Shown here in pieces: positions 40,291 through 48,949 of a stretch of DNA of 64,000 nucleotides. This DNA is from Aestuariimicrobium sp. p3-SID1156 (GTDB lineage Bacteria; Actinomycetota; Actinomycetes; Propionibacteriales; Propionibacteriaceae), in contig NZ_JALXXB010000003.1 of NCBI RefSeq assembly GCF_025144225.1, positions 1 to 64,000 on the forward strand, given 5' to 3'. Position 1 is the stretch's first letter. Each line of letters starts with the position of its first letter. The translations under genes were made by a program, and so were the position numbers. The notes beneath the pieces were generated by a model that was given only the letters and a program-made list of their open reading frames with translations, ran no database searches and was not told the origin of the DNA.

Positions 40291-41547
40291 ATGCCCGAGC
40301 TGCTGTTCCCGCTGGATTCGAGCAAGAAGTTCACCGACCAGAAGATCATTGGCCACAACCGCTGGCATCCCGACATCCCCGCCGCCGTCACCGTCAAGCC
40401 CGGAACCACCTTCCGAGCTGACTGTCGTGAGTGGTTCGACGGCGCCATCCACAACGACGACTCCGCCGAGGACATCCTGAACGCGCCGTTGAAGAACGTG
40501 CACACCCTCTCCGGGCCCTTCGCGGTCGAGGGCGCCGAGCCCGGCGACCTGTTGATCGTCGACATCCTGGACGTGGGCCCGATCCCGCAGGAGGACTCCG
40601 GCCCGCTTGCCGGCCAGGGCTGGGGCTACACCGGCATCTTCGCCAAGAAGAACGGCGGAGGCTTCCTCACCGACCAGTTCCCTGATGCCTACAAGGCGAT
40701 CTGGGACTTCTCCGGGCAGTCGGCGACCTCACGCCACGTGCCGCACGTGAAGTTCACCGGCATGATCCACCCCGGCCTGATGGGCACCGCTCCCTCCAAG
40801 GAGTTGCTGGGCAAGTGGAACCAGCGTGAGGCGGCGCTGATCGCCACCGATCCCGAGCGCGTTCCGCCACTGGCGCTCCCGCCCGAGCCCGAAGGTGCTG
40901 TTCTGGGCTCGCTCTCCGGTGCCGAGTTCGACCGTGTCGCCTCCGAGGCCGCCCGCACAGCTCCTCCACGCGAGAACGGTGGCAACCAGGACATCAAGAA
41001 CCTCACCAAGGGCTCGCGCGTCTTCTACCCGGTCTTCGTCCCGGGTGCCAATCTCTCCTTCGGCGACCTGCACTTCAGCCAGGGTGACGGTGAGATCACC
41101 TTCTGCGGCGCGATCGAGATGGGCGGCTTCATGGACCTCCATGTGGACCTGATCAAGGGCGGCATGGAGACCTACGGGGTCAAGGAGAATGCCATCTTCC
41201 TGCCCGGAAACACCGATCCGCAGTACTCGGAGTGGATCGCCTTCTCCGGCACCTCGGTCACCCTCGAGGGCGAGCAGAAGTACCTCGACTCCGATCTCGC
41301 CTACCAGCGCGCCTGCCTGCACGCCATCGACTACCTCACCAAGTTCGGCTACTCCCCCGAGCAGGCCTACCTGCTGCTCGGTTCCGCCCCGATCGAGGGA
41401 CGGCTGTCCGGCGTGGTGGACATCCCGAACTCCTGCGCCACCGTCTACCTGCCCACCGCGATCTTCGACTTCCCCATCGCTCCCAGCGCTGGTGGTCCCG
41501 TCACGATCGACCCGGGGATCGGTGCCCCCAAGGCAGCTGCCAACTGA
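40291..41547 (+). CDS. fmdA: Formamidase/acetamidase
   Basis: A 418-residue enzyme of the FmdA_AmdA family that hydrolyses short amides to ammonia and a carboxylate. Blocks IHNDDSAEDI, GDLLIVDILDVGPI, FTGMIHPGLMGTAPS, GANLSFGDLHFSQGDGEI and the late DIPNSCATVYLP are typical. Length matches FmdA. ATG 40291 follows CCACCGCC with no strong SD. The divergent fmdB-like gene supports formamidase over acetamidase, and the likely function is nitrogen acquisition. Confidence 0.9.
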   Translation: MPELLFPLDSSKKFTDQKIIGHNRWHPDIPAAVTVKPGTTFRADCREWFDGAIHNDDSAEDILNAPLKNVHTLSGPFAVEGAEPGDLLIVDILDVGPIPQEDSGPLAGQGWGYTGIFAKKNGGGFLTDQFPDAYKAIWDFSGQSATSRHVPHVKFTGMIHPGLMGTAPSKELLGKWNQREAALIATDPERVPPLALPPEPEGAVLGSLSGAEFDRVASEAARTAPPRENGGNQDIKNLTKGSRVFYPVFVPGANLSFGDLHFSQGDGEITFCGAIEMGGFMDLHVDLIKGGMETYGVKENAIFLPGNTDPQYSEWIAFSGTSVTLEGEQKYLDSDLAYQRACLHAIDYLTKFGYSPEQAYLLLGSAPIEGRLSGVVDIPNSCATVYLPTAIFDFPIAPSAGGPVTIDPGIGAPKAAAN

Positions 41548-41565
41548 CAGCTTCGCCGAGGACGC

Positions 41566-41598
41566 AAGGGGCTGGGCGCCGGTCGCGTCCGGCCCCTT
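41566..41598. terminator. Hairpin terminator between fmdA and the SMR gene
   Basis: AAGGGGCTGG (41566-41575) pairs with CCGGCCCCTT (41589-41598) with one G-U pair. It lies between convergent genes. Confidence 0.65.
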
Positions 41599-41616
41599 CG
41601 TTCGTGGGGATGCTGG

Positions 41617-41934
41617 TCAGTGGACCAGCTTGAGCCCGATCACCCCACCCACGATCATCGACAGGAAAACCACCTTGCCCAGGGAGATCGACTCCTCCCC
41701 CACTGCGAAGGCGTAGGCCACGGTGGCGACGGCACCGATACCCACCCAGATCGCATACGAGGTGCCGGTCGGCAGGGTGCGCATCGCGTAGGCGAGCCCG
41801 CCCATGCTGACCAGCAGGCCCAGGGCGAAGACGAGCACAGGACCGGGGCGGGTGAACCCCTCCGAGCGTCCAAGGGCTGTCGCCCAGACGGCCTCGAACA
41901 GACCGGACACGACCAGCACCACCCAGGCAAGCAT
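41617..41934 (-). CDS. SMR family exporter (Gdx/SugE-like)
   Basis: A 105-residue four-helix small multidrug resistance transporter. The essential Glu is at about position 14 in SGLFEAVWATALG. The helix 2-3 block RTLPTGTSYAIWVGIGAV and the WATALG sequence resemble the SugE/Gdx subgroup, which exports guanidinium, more than EmrE-type drug pumps. A single gene suggests a dual-topology homodimer. No guanidine riboswitch is evident in the 57-bp gap to marR. Confidence 0.85.
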   Translation of the reverse strand: MLAWVVLVVSGLFEAVWATALGRSEGFTRPGPVLVFALGLLVSMGGLAYAMRTLPTGTSYAIWVGIGAVATVAYAFAVGEESISLGKVVFLSMIVGGVIGLKLVH

Positions 41935-41991
41935 GGCGCCAGAGTAACGGGCCACCACAAGGGCTGTTGTCGTTGAAGGCTCAACACTTGT

Positions 41992-42489
41992 ATGCTGCAA
42001 CCAATGAATTCGAACCCCCACGCAACACTCGCCGCCAGCTTGGTGCAGCGGTTCACCCAGGTGTTCGCCTCCGGCAGGCGCCTGAGGAGTGAGTCCCCCG
42101 TCGGCGTCCCGGGGCTCGACAGGGCGGCGCTCGTCCTGCTCATGAAGTTGTCGGGCAGGGAGGTCCGCGTCGGTGAGCTCGCTGAGCTCTGCCACTTGGA
42201 CCTCTCCACCGCGAGTCGCCACGCCAGCTCCCTCACCCAGCAAGGGCTCATCACCAAGGTGCCTGACCCGGAGGACCGACGTGCCCAACTACTGACCCTC
42301 ACCCCCGAGGGCACAGAACTCTCCGAGTCCATCCGCCGGCAGCGGGGTCTGCTCTTCGCACAGATCCTCGCCGACTGGGAGGAGGAGGATCTCAGGCGTT
42401 TCGACGCCTACCTCGCCAGGTTCGTCAACGACGTCGAACGCCATGTGCACTCTCCCCACAGGGACGAAAACCAGCAAGGAAACCACTGA
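41992..42489 (+). CDS. MarR family transcriptional regulator
   Basis: A 165-residue winged-helix repressor. The recognition helix is LDLSTASRHASSLTQQGLI and the wing contains DPEDRRAQLLTLTPEG, both typical of MarR. It overlaps the following DHA2 exporter start (TGATG), the usual arrangement in which MarR controls a drug exporter. GTTGA-AGGC-TCAAC (41972-41985), just upstream, is a possible operator. ATG 42004 is an alternative start. With the exporter broken, its remaining target may be itself or the divergent SMR gene. Confidence 0.88.
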   Translation: MLQPMNSNPHATLAASLVQRFTQVFASGRRLRSESPVGVPGLDRAALVLLMKLSGREVRVGELAELCHLDLSTASRHASSLTQQGLITKVPDPEDRRAQLLTLTPEGTELSESIRRQRGLLFAQILADWEEEDLRRFDAYLARFVNDVERHVHSPHRDENQQGNH

Positions 42490-44125
42490 TGTCCACTGCT
42501 TCTGCTGCTCCTTGGAGGCACAACGCACCGGTGAGTTGACGCACCGACAGATCGTCACCATCATTCTCGGTCTGATGACAGGAATGTTCCTGGCATCCCT
42601 GGACCAGAGTGTGGTCAGCACGGCGATCCGCACCATCTCCGACGACCTCAAAGGTCTCGACATCCAGGCCTGGGTCTCGACCGCGTATCTGATCACCAGC
42701 ACGATCTCCACGCCCATCTACGGCAAGCTGTCCGACATCTATGGACGCAAGAAGTTTTTCCTGCTGGCCATCGTCCTCTTCGTGATCGGCTCCCTGCTCT
42801 GCACGATCGCCACCACCATGTACCATCTGGCCGCTTTCCGCGCTGTCCAGGGCCTGGGCGCCGGTGGCCTGATGAGCCTGATCAACGTGCCGCTGGGCAT
42901 CATCGCCCTGCTCACCGTCAACGCCACCCTGCACCTGCACCACGTCCGTCAACACGCCACCATCGACTGGGGCGGGGCCGCGGCGCTGGTCGTCGGCCTG
43001 GTCCCGCTATTGGTGATCGCGGAACAGGGGCAGGCCTGAGGCTGGACCTCAGGACGCGCCTGGACCTGCTACGGCATTGGTCTGGTTGGCCTGATCGGTT
43101 TCGTCGTCACGGAGGGGATCATGGGTGACTCGGCCCTGATCCCGCTACGCATCTTCCGCAACCGCACCATCCTGATCGCCCTGACCGGCGGCTTCGTCGT
43201 GGGTGCAGGGATGTTCGGCGCCATGATGACGATCCCGCAGTTCTACTTGCAGATCATCCATGGCTCCTCCCCCACCATGGCCGGCTTGCAGATGCTGCCG
43301 ATGGTGCTGGGACTCATGGTGGCCTCGATCGGTTCCGGTGTGCTGATGAGCCGGACGGGCCGGGTCAAGATCTTCCCCATCGTGGGGGTGGCGATCATGG
43401 TCATCGCCCTCTTGCTGTTCACCCGGATCACCGCCGACACCCCGCTGTGGCAGGTCATGGTGGTCATGGCCGTGTTCGGTTTCGGTCTGGGCAACACCAT
43501 GCAGCCGCTGACGCTGGCGGTGCAGGCGGCTGCCTCGCCACGGGAGATCGGCATGGCGACTTCCGCTGCAACCTTCTTCCGCCAGATCGGTGGCACATTC
43601 GGCGTGGCGATCTTCCTGTCGGTGCTGTTCAACCGGTTGGGCGGCAACATCAGCTCCAACCTGGTCGCTGCGGCCAAGGAGCCCGCCTTCCAGCAGGCCC
43701 TGCGTGACCCGCAGGTGCAGGCCAATCCGGCCAATGCGAGCTTCATCAAGGCGCTGACCACTCGCAGCAGCGAGTTCTTCGAGCAGATTCAGAAGGACTC
43801 CTCGATCCTGAACCAGCTGGATCCCCGGCTGGCGCATCCCCTCAAGCAGGGCTTCGCCGACTCGATGTCCACCATCTTCCTGATGGGCGCGATCGCCTGC
43901 GCCATCGGTCTGGTCGTGCTGCTCTTCCTGCCCAACCTGACCCTGTCACACCGTTCCGCCTCCGCGGAGCGTGCCCACCTGAACTCCACCACTGCGGAGT
44001 CGGCGGAGGAGGCATCGGAGGCATTCGCCCTGGAGGCGTCCGCTGGCGCTGTCGGCGGCACCTCCCTGATGGAGACCGACCAGGACGGACCTGCACCGCG
44101 GCCCCGTCACGCCCTGGACGAATGA
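42489..44125 (+). pseudogene. Broken DHA2 (EmrB/QacA) multidrug exporter
   Basis: An MFS exporter of the 14-helix DHA2 class, with at least two and probably three lesions. First, the natural ATG 42489 (MSTASAAPWRHNAP) leads to a stop after 16 codons, while homology continues in another frame from about 42530, so one base is missing near 42528. Second, RAVQGLGAGGLMSL joins directly to INVPLGIIAL near 42878-42884; about 60 residues with motif C are absent in frame. Third, TGA at 43037-43039 interrupts EQGQA-stop-GWTSG where relatives have Trp. The rest, 43040-44125, is intact and ends with a long acidic tail. Confidence 0.85.
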
Positions 44126-44137
44126 CCCCCCACTCCA

Positions 44138-44211
44138 CTACTACGCACCGTAAGTTGACACTCGGACCAGCGACAACGCTGGTCCGAGTGTGTATCTACG
44201 GCGCGTAGTAG
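44138..44211. terminator. Extended two-step inverted repeat, probable bidirectional terminator
   Basis: An inner perfect 15-bp stem (44158-44172 with 44177-44191, loop ACAA) is enclosed by an outer 9-bp stem, CTACTACGC (44138-44146) with GCGTAGTAG (44203-44211). It lies between the convergent exporter and NAD(P)HX dehydratase genes. Confidence 0.75.
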
Positions 44212-44224
44212 CGAGAAGGGGTGC

Positions 44225-45157
44225 TCAGTCGCCGCCGAGGGTGCGCATGACGCGTGGGAGCTCGGGACCGATCTCGGAGGCCAAGTAGCCGACCCGACCG
44301 AAGCGAGCGGCAAGGCTGTCCCCTGAGGCTGCATGGACGTACTTGGCCCAGAGCACGGCCTGCACAAGTCCGGCGCCACGGCTCAGCACCCCGCCCACGG
44401 CACCGGCCACGACATCACCACTGCCCGAGGTGCCCAGCCCGGTGTCTCCGGTGGTCAGCTGCCACACGCCACCATCGCCCACCACCCAGGCGTTGCAGGC
44501 GACGACGGCACCGAACTTCTCGGCGGCATTGGCCACGCCTCGGGGAACGTCGTGCTCCTCCAGCGAATCCTGTTCGAGCAGGTGGGCCAGCTCCCCGGTG
44601 TTCGGGGTGAGCGCGAGGCGTCCTCGCAGGCTGGAACGTACCGCCTCATCCAGGTCAGGCAGGATGGTGGCGCCAAAAGCGTCGAGCACCACCGGCACGT
44701 GGTCAGGCACTTCGCGCAGCACCTCGCCCATCAGGTGAAGCGTGCCCTGGGGCTCGTCGAGACCCGGCCCGATCACCAGCGCATCACAGCGCCCCAGCTC
44801 CTTGGAGAGCAGCTCGCCGACGCCGACACCTTCCACGGATCCCGCCGCATCCTCGGGGAGACCGGTCGTCCCGGACTCGGGCATCGCGACGGCGATGGCG
44901 GGCGCGACGGATTCGGCGACCCCGAGGCTGAGCCGGCCCGCGCCCATGCGCAGGGCCGCCTCCCCGGCCAGCATGGCTGCCCCAGGGGTCTGCCGCGCCC
45001 CGCCGATCACCAGCACCTGGCCCCGGCTGTACTTGCTTCCGGAGGGCTCAGGCAGCGGCCACTGGCGAAGGAGCGCAGGAGTGACCAGCCTCGGGGCTGT
45101 CAGCGACCCCCCGCGGACCTGGTCGGGCACCAACGACAGGTCAACGCCTTCAGGCAT
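44225..45157 (-). CDS. nnrD: ADP-dependent NAD(P)H-hydrate dehydratase
   Basis: A 310-residue ribokinase-like enzyme (CARKD/YjeF C-terminal family) that repairs hydrated NADH and NADPH. Motifs are GQVLVIGGARQTPGAAMLAG, LTPNTGELAHLL and the nucleotide-binding GTSGSGDVVAGAVGG with the catalytic Asp. The YjeF N-terminal epimerase domain is absent from this chain, so NnrE must be separate. ATG 45157 follows GAGGTGG and overlaps the histidine phosphatase gene by 8 bp. Confidence 0.88.
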   Translation of the reverse strand: MPEGVDLSLVPDQVRGGSLTAPRLVTPALLRQWPLPEPSGSKYSRGQVLVIGGARQTPGAAMLAGEAALRMGAGRLSLGVAESVAPAIAVAMPESGTTGLPEDAAGSVEGVGVGELLSKELGRCDALVIGPGLDEPQGTLHLMGEVLREVPDHVPVVLDAFGATILPDLDEAVRSSLRGRLALTPNTGELAHLLEQDSLEEHDVPRGVANAAEKFGAVVACNAWVVGDGGVWQLTTGDTGLGTSGSGDVVAGAVGGVLSRGAGLVQAVLWAKYVHAASGDSLAARFGRVGYLASEIGPELPRVMRTLGGD

Positions 45158-45893
45158 CTGCGCCCACCTCATCGGACGCGCCGGGCTGATCGGTGATCGA
45201 CGTGCCCTGGTCGCGAAGGTGGCTGTCGATGTTGTAGTCGGTGACGACCCAGCCAGTGGGCGAGTCGTCATCGGCACGCAGCCTGCAGATCGAGGCATTC
45301 TTCAGGCCGTTGGTCTTCGCGCGTTCGAGCACGGACTCCTCCTCCAGGCCCTCGGCGACGTAGCAGAACAGCAGGTTCACCACGTCGTGGGCGGTGACCA
45401 GAATGACCTCGTCCTTGCCGTGGCGGATGTCGGTCATCACGGCTCGCACGCGTTGGGCCACGTCGGCCCAGGACTCCCCGCCCGGCGGGCGGTAGTAGAA
45501 CTTGCCGATCCACTGCCGCCGCTCGGTTTCCTCCGGGTATTTCGCCCGGATGCCCGCGGCGGTGAGCGTGTCGGTGATGCCCATGTCGCGGTCACGCAAG
45601 CGCTCATCGACCCGGAAAGCGAGCTCCACCGACGCCGTCCGGAGGGCGATCTCGCCGGTCTCGCGGGCGCGGCGGTAGGGGCTGGTCCACACCGCGGTGG
45701 GGCGCTGGGGCTCGGGGAGTTCCGAGAGCCAGCGACCCACCGCTTCAGCCTGCTCACGGCCCAGATCGGACAGGACCACGTCAGGGTCGCGGGCGGGAAC
45801 GTCGATGCGTTCCAGTTTCTCCGACTGGGCGAGTTCGGCCGCGAGATTGCCCTCGGACTGCCCGTGTCGGACCAGGATGATCTGCGTGGTCAT
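45150..45893 (-). CDS. Histidine phosphatase family protein (phosphoglycerate mutase-like)
   Basis: A 247-residue protein with the catalytic LVRHGQSEGN (His9 is the phospho-acceptor), the Arg in TSPYRRARET, and the second His in VTAHDVVNLL. A GGESWADVAQR block matches the family. The long DRDMGITDTLTAAGIR segment is unlike glycolytic dPGM, so it is probably a phosphatase of unknown substrate. It heads a two-gene operon with nnrD. Confidence 0.88.
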   Translation of the reverse strand: MTTQIILVRHGQSEGNLAAELAQSEKLERIDVPARDPDVVLSDLGREQAEAVGRWLSELPEPQRPTAVWTSPYRRARETGEIALRTASVELAFRVDERLRDRDMGITDTLTAAGIRAKYPEETERRQWIGKFYYRPPGGESWADVAQRVRAVMTDIRHGKDEVILVTAHDVVNLLFCYVAEGLEEESVLERAKTNGLKNASICRLRADDDSPTGWVVTDYNIDSHLRDQGTSITDQPGASDEVGADA

Positions 45894-45911
45894 GGCCTCT
45901 GGCTGGGGGCA

Positions 45912-46457
45912 TCAGGCCTGGGCGCGGGTGACCGCGCGGACAAGGGCTTCATTGAAGGCGGGAATGTCGTCAGGGTTGCGGCTCGTGATCAGGTTGTCGT
46001 CCTCGACGACCTCCGAATCCTGCCACTGGCCACCGGCATTGCGGATGTCGGTCTGCAGGGAGGGCCAGCTGGCCAGGGTGCGGCCCTTGAGGACGTCGGC
46101 CTCGACCAGCACCCAGGGGGCGTGGCAGATGGCGGCGACCGGCTTGCCGGAGTTGAGGAACTCCTTGACAAAGGCGACGGCGTCCTTGTCGGTGCGCAGG
46201 GCGTCGGGATTGGCCACGCCGCCGGGCAGGACGAGCGCGTCGTAGTCCTCGACCTTGGCCTCGGCCACGGTGCGGTCGACCTTCTGGCTGGTCTTCTCGG
46301 TCAGGTGGTCGAACAGGGTTGCCTCGCCGGACTCGGGGCTGATCAGTTCCGGGGTCCAGCCCTGCTGCTCCACCGCAGCCCACGGTTCGGTCAGCTCCTT
46401 GGCCTCGATCCCCTCGTTGGCCGTCAGGAAAGCAATTCGGATGTGCTTGTCAGTCAT
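45912..46457 (-). CDS. DJ-1/PfpI family protein
   Basis: A 181-residue class I glutamine amidotransferase-like protein. The nucleophile elbow AAICHAPW holds the Cys, with an upstream Glu in TANEGIEAKEL. The block YDALVLPGGVANPDALR is typical of the PfpI/YhbO group, linked to stress protection and repair of glyoxal-type damage. ATG 46457 lies 7 nt after a TAGCGT box, suggesting a leaderless transcript. Confidence 0.9.
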   Translation of the reverse strand: MTDKHIRIAFLTANEGIEAKELTEPWAAVEQQGWTPELISPESGEATLFDHLTEKTSQKVDRTVAEAKVEDYDALVLPGGVANPDALRTDKDAVAFVKEFLNSGKPVAAICHAPWVLVEADVLKGRTLASWPSLQTDIRNAGGQWQDSEVVEDDNLITSRNPDDIPAFNEALVRAVTRAQA

Positions 46458-46464
46458 GAACGCC

Positions 46465-46470
46465 ACGCTA
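46465..46470 (-). promoter_or_regulatory. -10 box of a likely leaderless promoter
   Basis: TAGCGT on the minus strand ends 7 nt before the PfpI-family ATG (46457). The same hexamer precedes the copper-storage gene. Confidence 0.5.
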
Positions 46471-46578
46471 GGCGAGTTGCTGGGCGTCCGGGGCGTGTGG
46501 ACGAGAAACCACCCGGGCGGGCGTACAGCACTGCACGATCGCCTGCGCCCGGCGTCCTCGTGTGCTGGGCTGGTGGGC

Positions 46579-46866
46579 ATGACTGATGACTACCAGGACC
46601 AGATCCGCCGCGCGGAGGAGGAGATCTCCCCCACCGAGTCTGCGGTGACCGACCAGGACCTTTCGACCGATGACCTGTTCAACAATGGCGCTCTGCCCGA
46701 GGACCTCGAGCATGGAAACATGGGGCGGCGCGAGTACGAAGCCGACCTGATGGACCCCGCTCACGAGGACACCATTGAGGAGCGGATCCGGCAGGAGGTT
46801 CCCGAGGAGGGCTCCGACGTCGTGCCCGACCAGCTGCGTGAACGTGGAGCGGAGGATGGCGCATGA
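46579..46866 (+). CDS. Small acidic protein, possibly DUF5709-like
   Basis: A 95-residue highly acidic, hydrophilic protein with no membrane segment and no Cys. The C-terminal EERIRQEVPEEGSDV resembles small actinobacterial DUF5709-like proteins, but the match is weak. It overlaps the following epimerase gene by 4 bp (ATGA), so the two are coupled. It is divergent from the PfpI gene. No function can be assigned. Confidence 0.6.
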   Translation: MTDDYQDQIRRAEEEISPTESAVTDQDLSTDDLFNNGALPEDLEHGNMGRREYEADLMDPAHEDTIEERIRQEVPEEGSDVVPDQLRERGAEDGA

Positions 46867-47630
46867 GCCGGCGCAAGGTCCTGATCACCGGGGCCACCGG
46901 CGACATCGGCAATGTGCTCGCCGAGGGACTGGCCGAAGACTACGAGCTGGTCCTGCAGGGTAGGCACCCTGATGAGAGCGACCCCGAGGGCATCGTGATC
47001 GCCGACGTCGCCCACTACGAGGACGCGGAGAAACTGATGGACGGCGTCGACACCGTGGTCCACATGGCGGGCTCGGCCTCCCCGGAGTCGTCGTGGGAGG
47101 ACGTGCTCGAGGCCAACATCATCGGCCTGCGCAACACCCTGGAGGCTGCCCGAGCCAAGGGCGTCCGCCGCTTCGTGTACGCCTCCTCGAACCACGCCAT
47201 GGGCATGTACGACCGTGACGAGGAATGGCCGGTCTACCCGCACATGCTGCCGCGTCCGGACTCGCTGTACGGCGTCTCGAAGGTCTTCGGCGAGACACTG
47301 GGGCGCTTCTACCACGACAAGTACGGCGTCGATTTCATTGCCCTGCGCATCGGCTGGAGCGCGCAGGACAGCAAGGGGGCCGATGTCGACCTGCTCCGCG
47401 CGATGTGGCTCAGCCACGATGACACCGTGCAGGTGGTGAAATGCGCCATCGAGGCGGAGGTGACCTTCGGGCTCTACTACGCGATTTCCGACAACCCGAA
47501 CCGGCGCTGGGACATGACCAACACCATGCTGGAACTGGGATACCGCCCCAAGGACACCTTCACCGAGCACTCCGACGTCCCGGAGAACCCTGACGAACCG
47601 ACCCCGGCGAATTGGCCCGAGGACTCCTAG
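46863..47630 (+). CDS. NAD-dependent epimerase/dehydratase family protein
   Basis: A 255-residue extended short-chain dehydrogenase. The Rossmann motif is LITGATGDIGNVLAEGL and the catalytic YGVSK (Tyr-x3-Lys) is at about 141. VYASSNHAMGMY matches the serine-containing strand, a form seen in uronate dehydrogenase-like proteins. The substrate, probably a sugar or sugar acid, is unknown. It overlaps the acidic protein gene by ATGA and the convergent P450 by 4 bp. Confidence 0.87.
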   Translation: MSRRKVLITGATGDIGNVLAEGLAEDYELVLQGRHPDESDPEGIVIADVAHYEDAEKLMDGVDTVVHMAGSASPESSWEDVLEANIIGLRNTLEAARAKGVRRFVYASSNHAMGMYDRDEEWPVYPHMLPRPDSLYGVSKVFGETLGRFYHDKYGVDFIALRIGWSAQDSKGADVDLLRAMWLSHDDTVQVVKCAIEAEVTFGLYYAISDNPNRRWDMTNTMLELGYRPKDTFTEHSDVPENPDEPTPANWPEDS

Positions 47631-48892
47631 GAGTCCATCGAGACGATCCCGCCACTGCGCGGCTTGGTGGGCATCGTGGTCCACGGGAAGTCGAGGCCCT
47701 CGGGGCTGATCGTGACGCCCGGCTCGCACACGGCCGAGATCATCGTGGCCAGGGAGCTGACCGCGATCTTCTCCCCCGGGCAGCGATGCCCGGTCTCGAC
47801 CTTCCCGCCGCCCTGGGGGATGAACGCGTCGATCTGCTCATAGTCGACGTCCAGGAAGCGCGTGGGGTCGAACTCGTCGGGGCGCTCCCAGGCCTGGGGG
47901 TCGGTGTCGGTGTTGAGGATGTCGATCATCACCCACTGGCCCTCCTTGACCTGCTCGCCCTGAAACTCGAAGTCCTTGCTGGCGAAGGCCGGCAGCATCG
48001 GGACGAATGGGTAGACACGGCGCACCTCCTGCGCGAAGGCGGTGGCCAGGCGGCCGTCGACCAGGGTGCCGCGCTCGGCGGTCTCGGCCTGGATGCGTTC
48101 GCGCCAGTCCGGATTCTCGTAGAGCGCCTTGACCGCGAAGGCCGCGAAACGGGCCACCGCGATGTGGGGGCGGAAGGTGTTCTGGAGCTCGATGCCTGCG
48201 GTCTTGTCGTCGAGCAGCTTCCCGTCCAGCTCGCGGTGGCGGGCCCATTCGTACAATGAGGTGCCCTCGGGGGCATGGCGCTTCCCAGAGCGCTGCTCGC
48301 GGATGACCTTCGCACACCAGCGGTCGGTCAACTTGCGGTTCACCCAGGCCCGCGGGTGGTCGAGGTTGAGGTGGGCGAAACCCTCCACGATCTCCCCGAG
48401 GCGCCGAGCCTGGACGTCGAGTTCCCAGTCGGAACCCTGAATGCCTGCCCAGCGCATCCCGGCGCGACCGAAGGCAATCACGGAGCTGTCGTAGACGCTT
48501 TCGGGGTGTTTCTTCCAGCGCTGCATCGCCTCGCGCACCTCGGCTTCGACCAGCGGCTTGATTCGTTCGACCTGCTCGTCTGCGTAGCAGACGCGGACGA
48601 ACGTGGCCTTGCGATGCAGGTGTTCTTCACCATCCATGCCGTGCACCGATCCGTGCCCGAACAGTGAACCTCGGATCGGCAGGGGCATGGCGCCCTCACG
48701 CTTGATGAGGTCGCGGTCGTAGAAAAGTTTGACACCCTCAACGCCGCGCACGAGCAGCGTAGGGCGACCGAGCAGCCGGGTTGCGATGGGCCTGTCGTCG
48801 TCGGCACGGGTCCGCTCCTGCCGCAGTTTGCTGGCGAACAGGTACCCGTCGCGCAGGACCTTCAGGGACTCGTCGGTACGTTTCTGGGTCAC
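47627..48892 (-). CDS. Cytochrome P450, CYP152 peroxygenase-like
   Basis: A 421-residue P450. The heme-thiolate motif is GGKVETGHRCPGEKIAV and the ExxR region EVRRVYPFVPML. The I helix reads NTFRPHIAVARFAAF: the usual acid-alcohol pair for O2 activation is replaced by Arg-Pro, the hallmark of CYP152 fatty-acid peroxygenases, which use H2O2 and need no reductase. The likely activity is alpha- or beta-hydroxylation, or decarboxylation, of fatty acids. It is monocistronic. Confidence 0.85.
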   Translation of the reverse strand: MTQKRTDESLKVLRDGYLFASKLRQERTRADDDRPIATRLLGRPTLLVRGVEGVKLFYDRDLIKREGAMPLPIRGSLFGHGSVHGMDGEEHLHRKATFVRVCYADEQVERIKPLVEAEVREAMQRWKKHPESVYDSSVIAFGRAGMRWAGIQGSDWELDVQARRLGEIVEGFAHLNLDHPRAWVNRKLTDRWCAKVIREQRSGKRHAPEGTSLYEWARHRELDGKLLDDKTAGIELQNTFRPHIAVARFAAFAVKALYENPDWRERIQAETAERGTLVDGRLATAFAQEVRRVYPFVPMLPAFASKDFEFQGEQVKEGQWVMIDILNTDTDPQAWERPDEFDPTRFLDVDYEQIDAFIPQGGGKVETGHRCPGEKIAVSSLATMISAVCEPGVTISPEGLDFPWTTMPTKPRSGGIVSMDS

Positions 48893-48949
48893 GGATCTCC
48901 ACCTCTACGCGTCTGGACTTCTCGGGGTCGGGCTGGTCTGGCCTCCAAC

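Noticed and set aside
41935..41991. A possible guanidine riboswitch before the SugE/Gdx-like gene.
   Set aside because: The gap to the divergent marR start is only 57 bp and lacks the conserved elements or a credible fold.
43037..43039. The in-frame TGA of the DHA2 exporter as a recoded selenocysteine or Trp codon.
   Set aside because: No SECIS-like structure was identified, the expected residue is Trp, other genes here use TGA as a normal stop, and two further lesions in the same gene favour decay.
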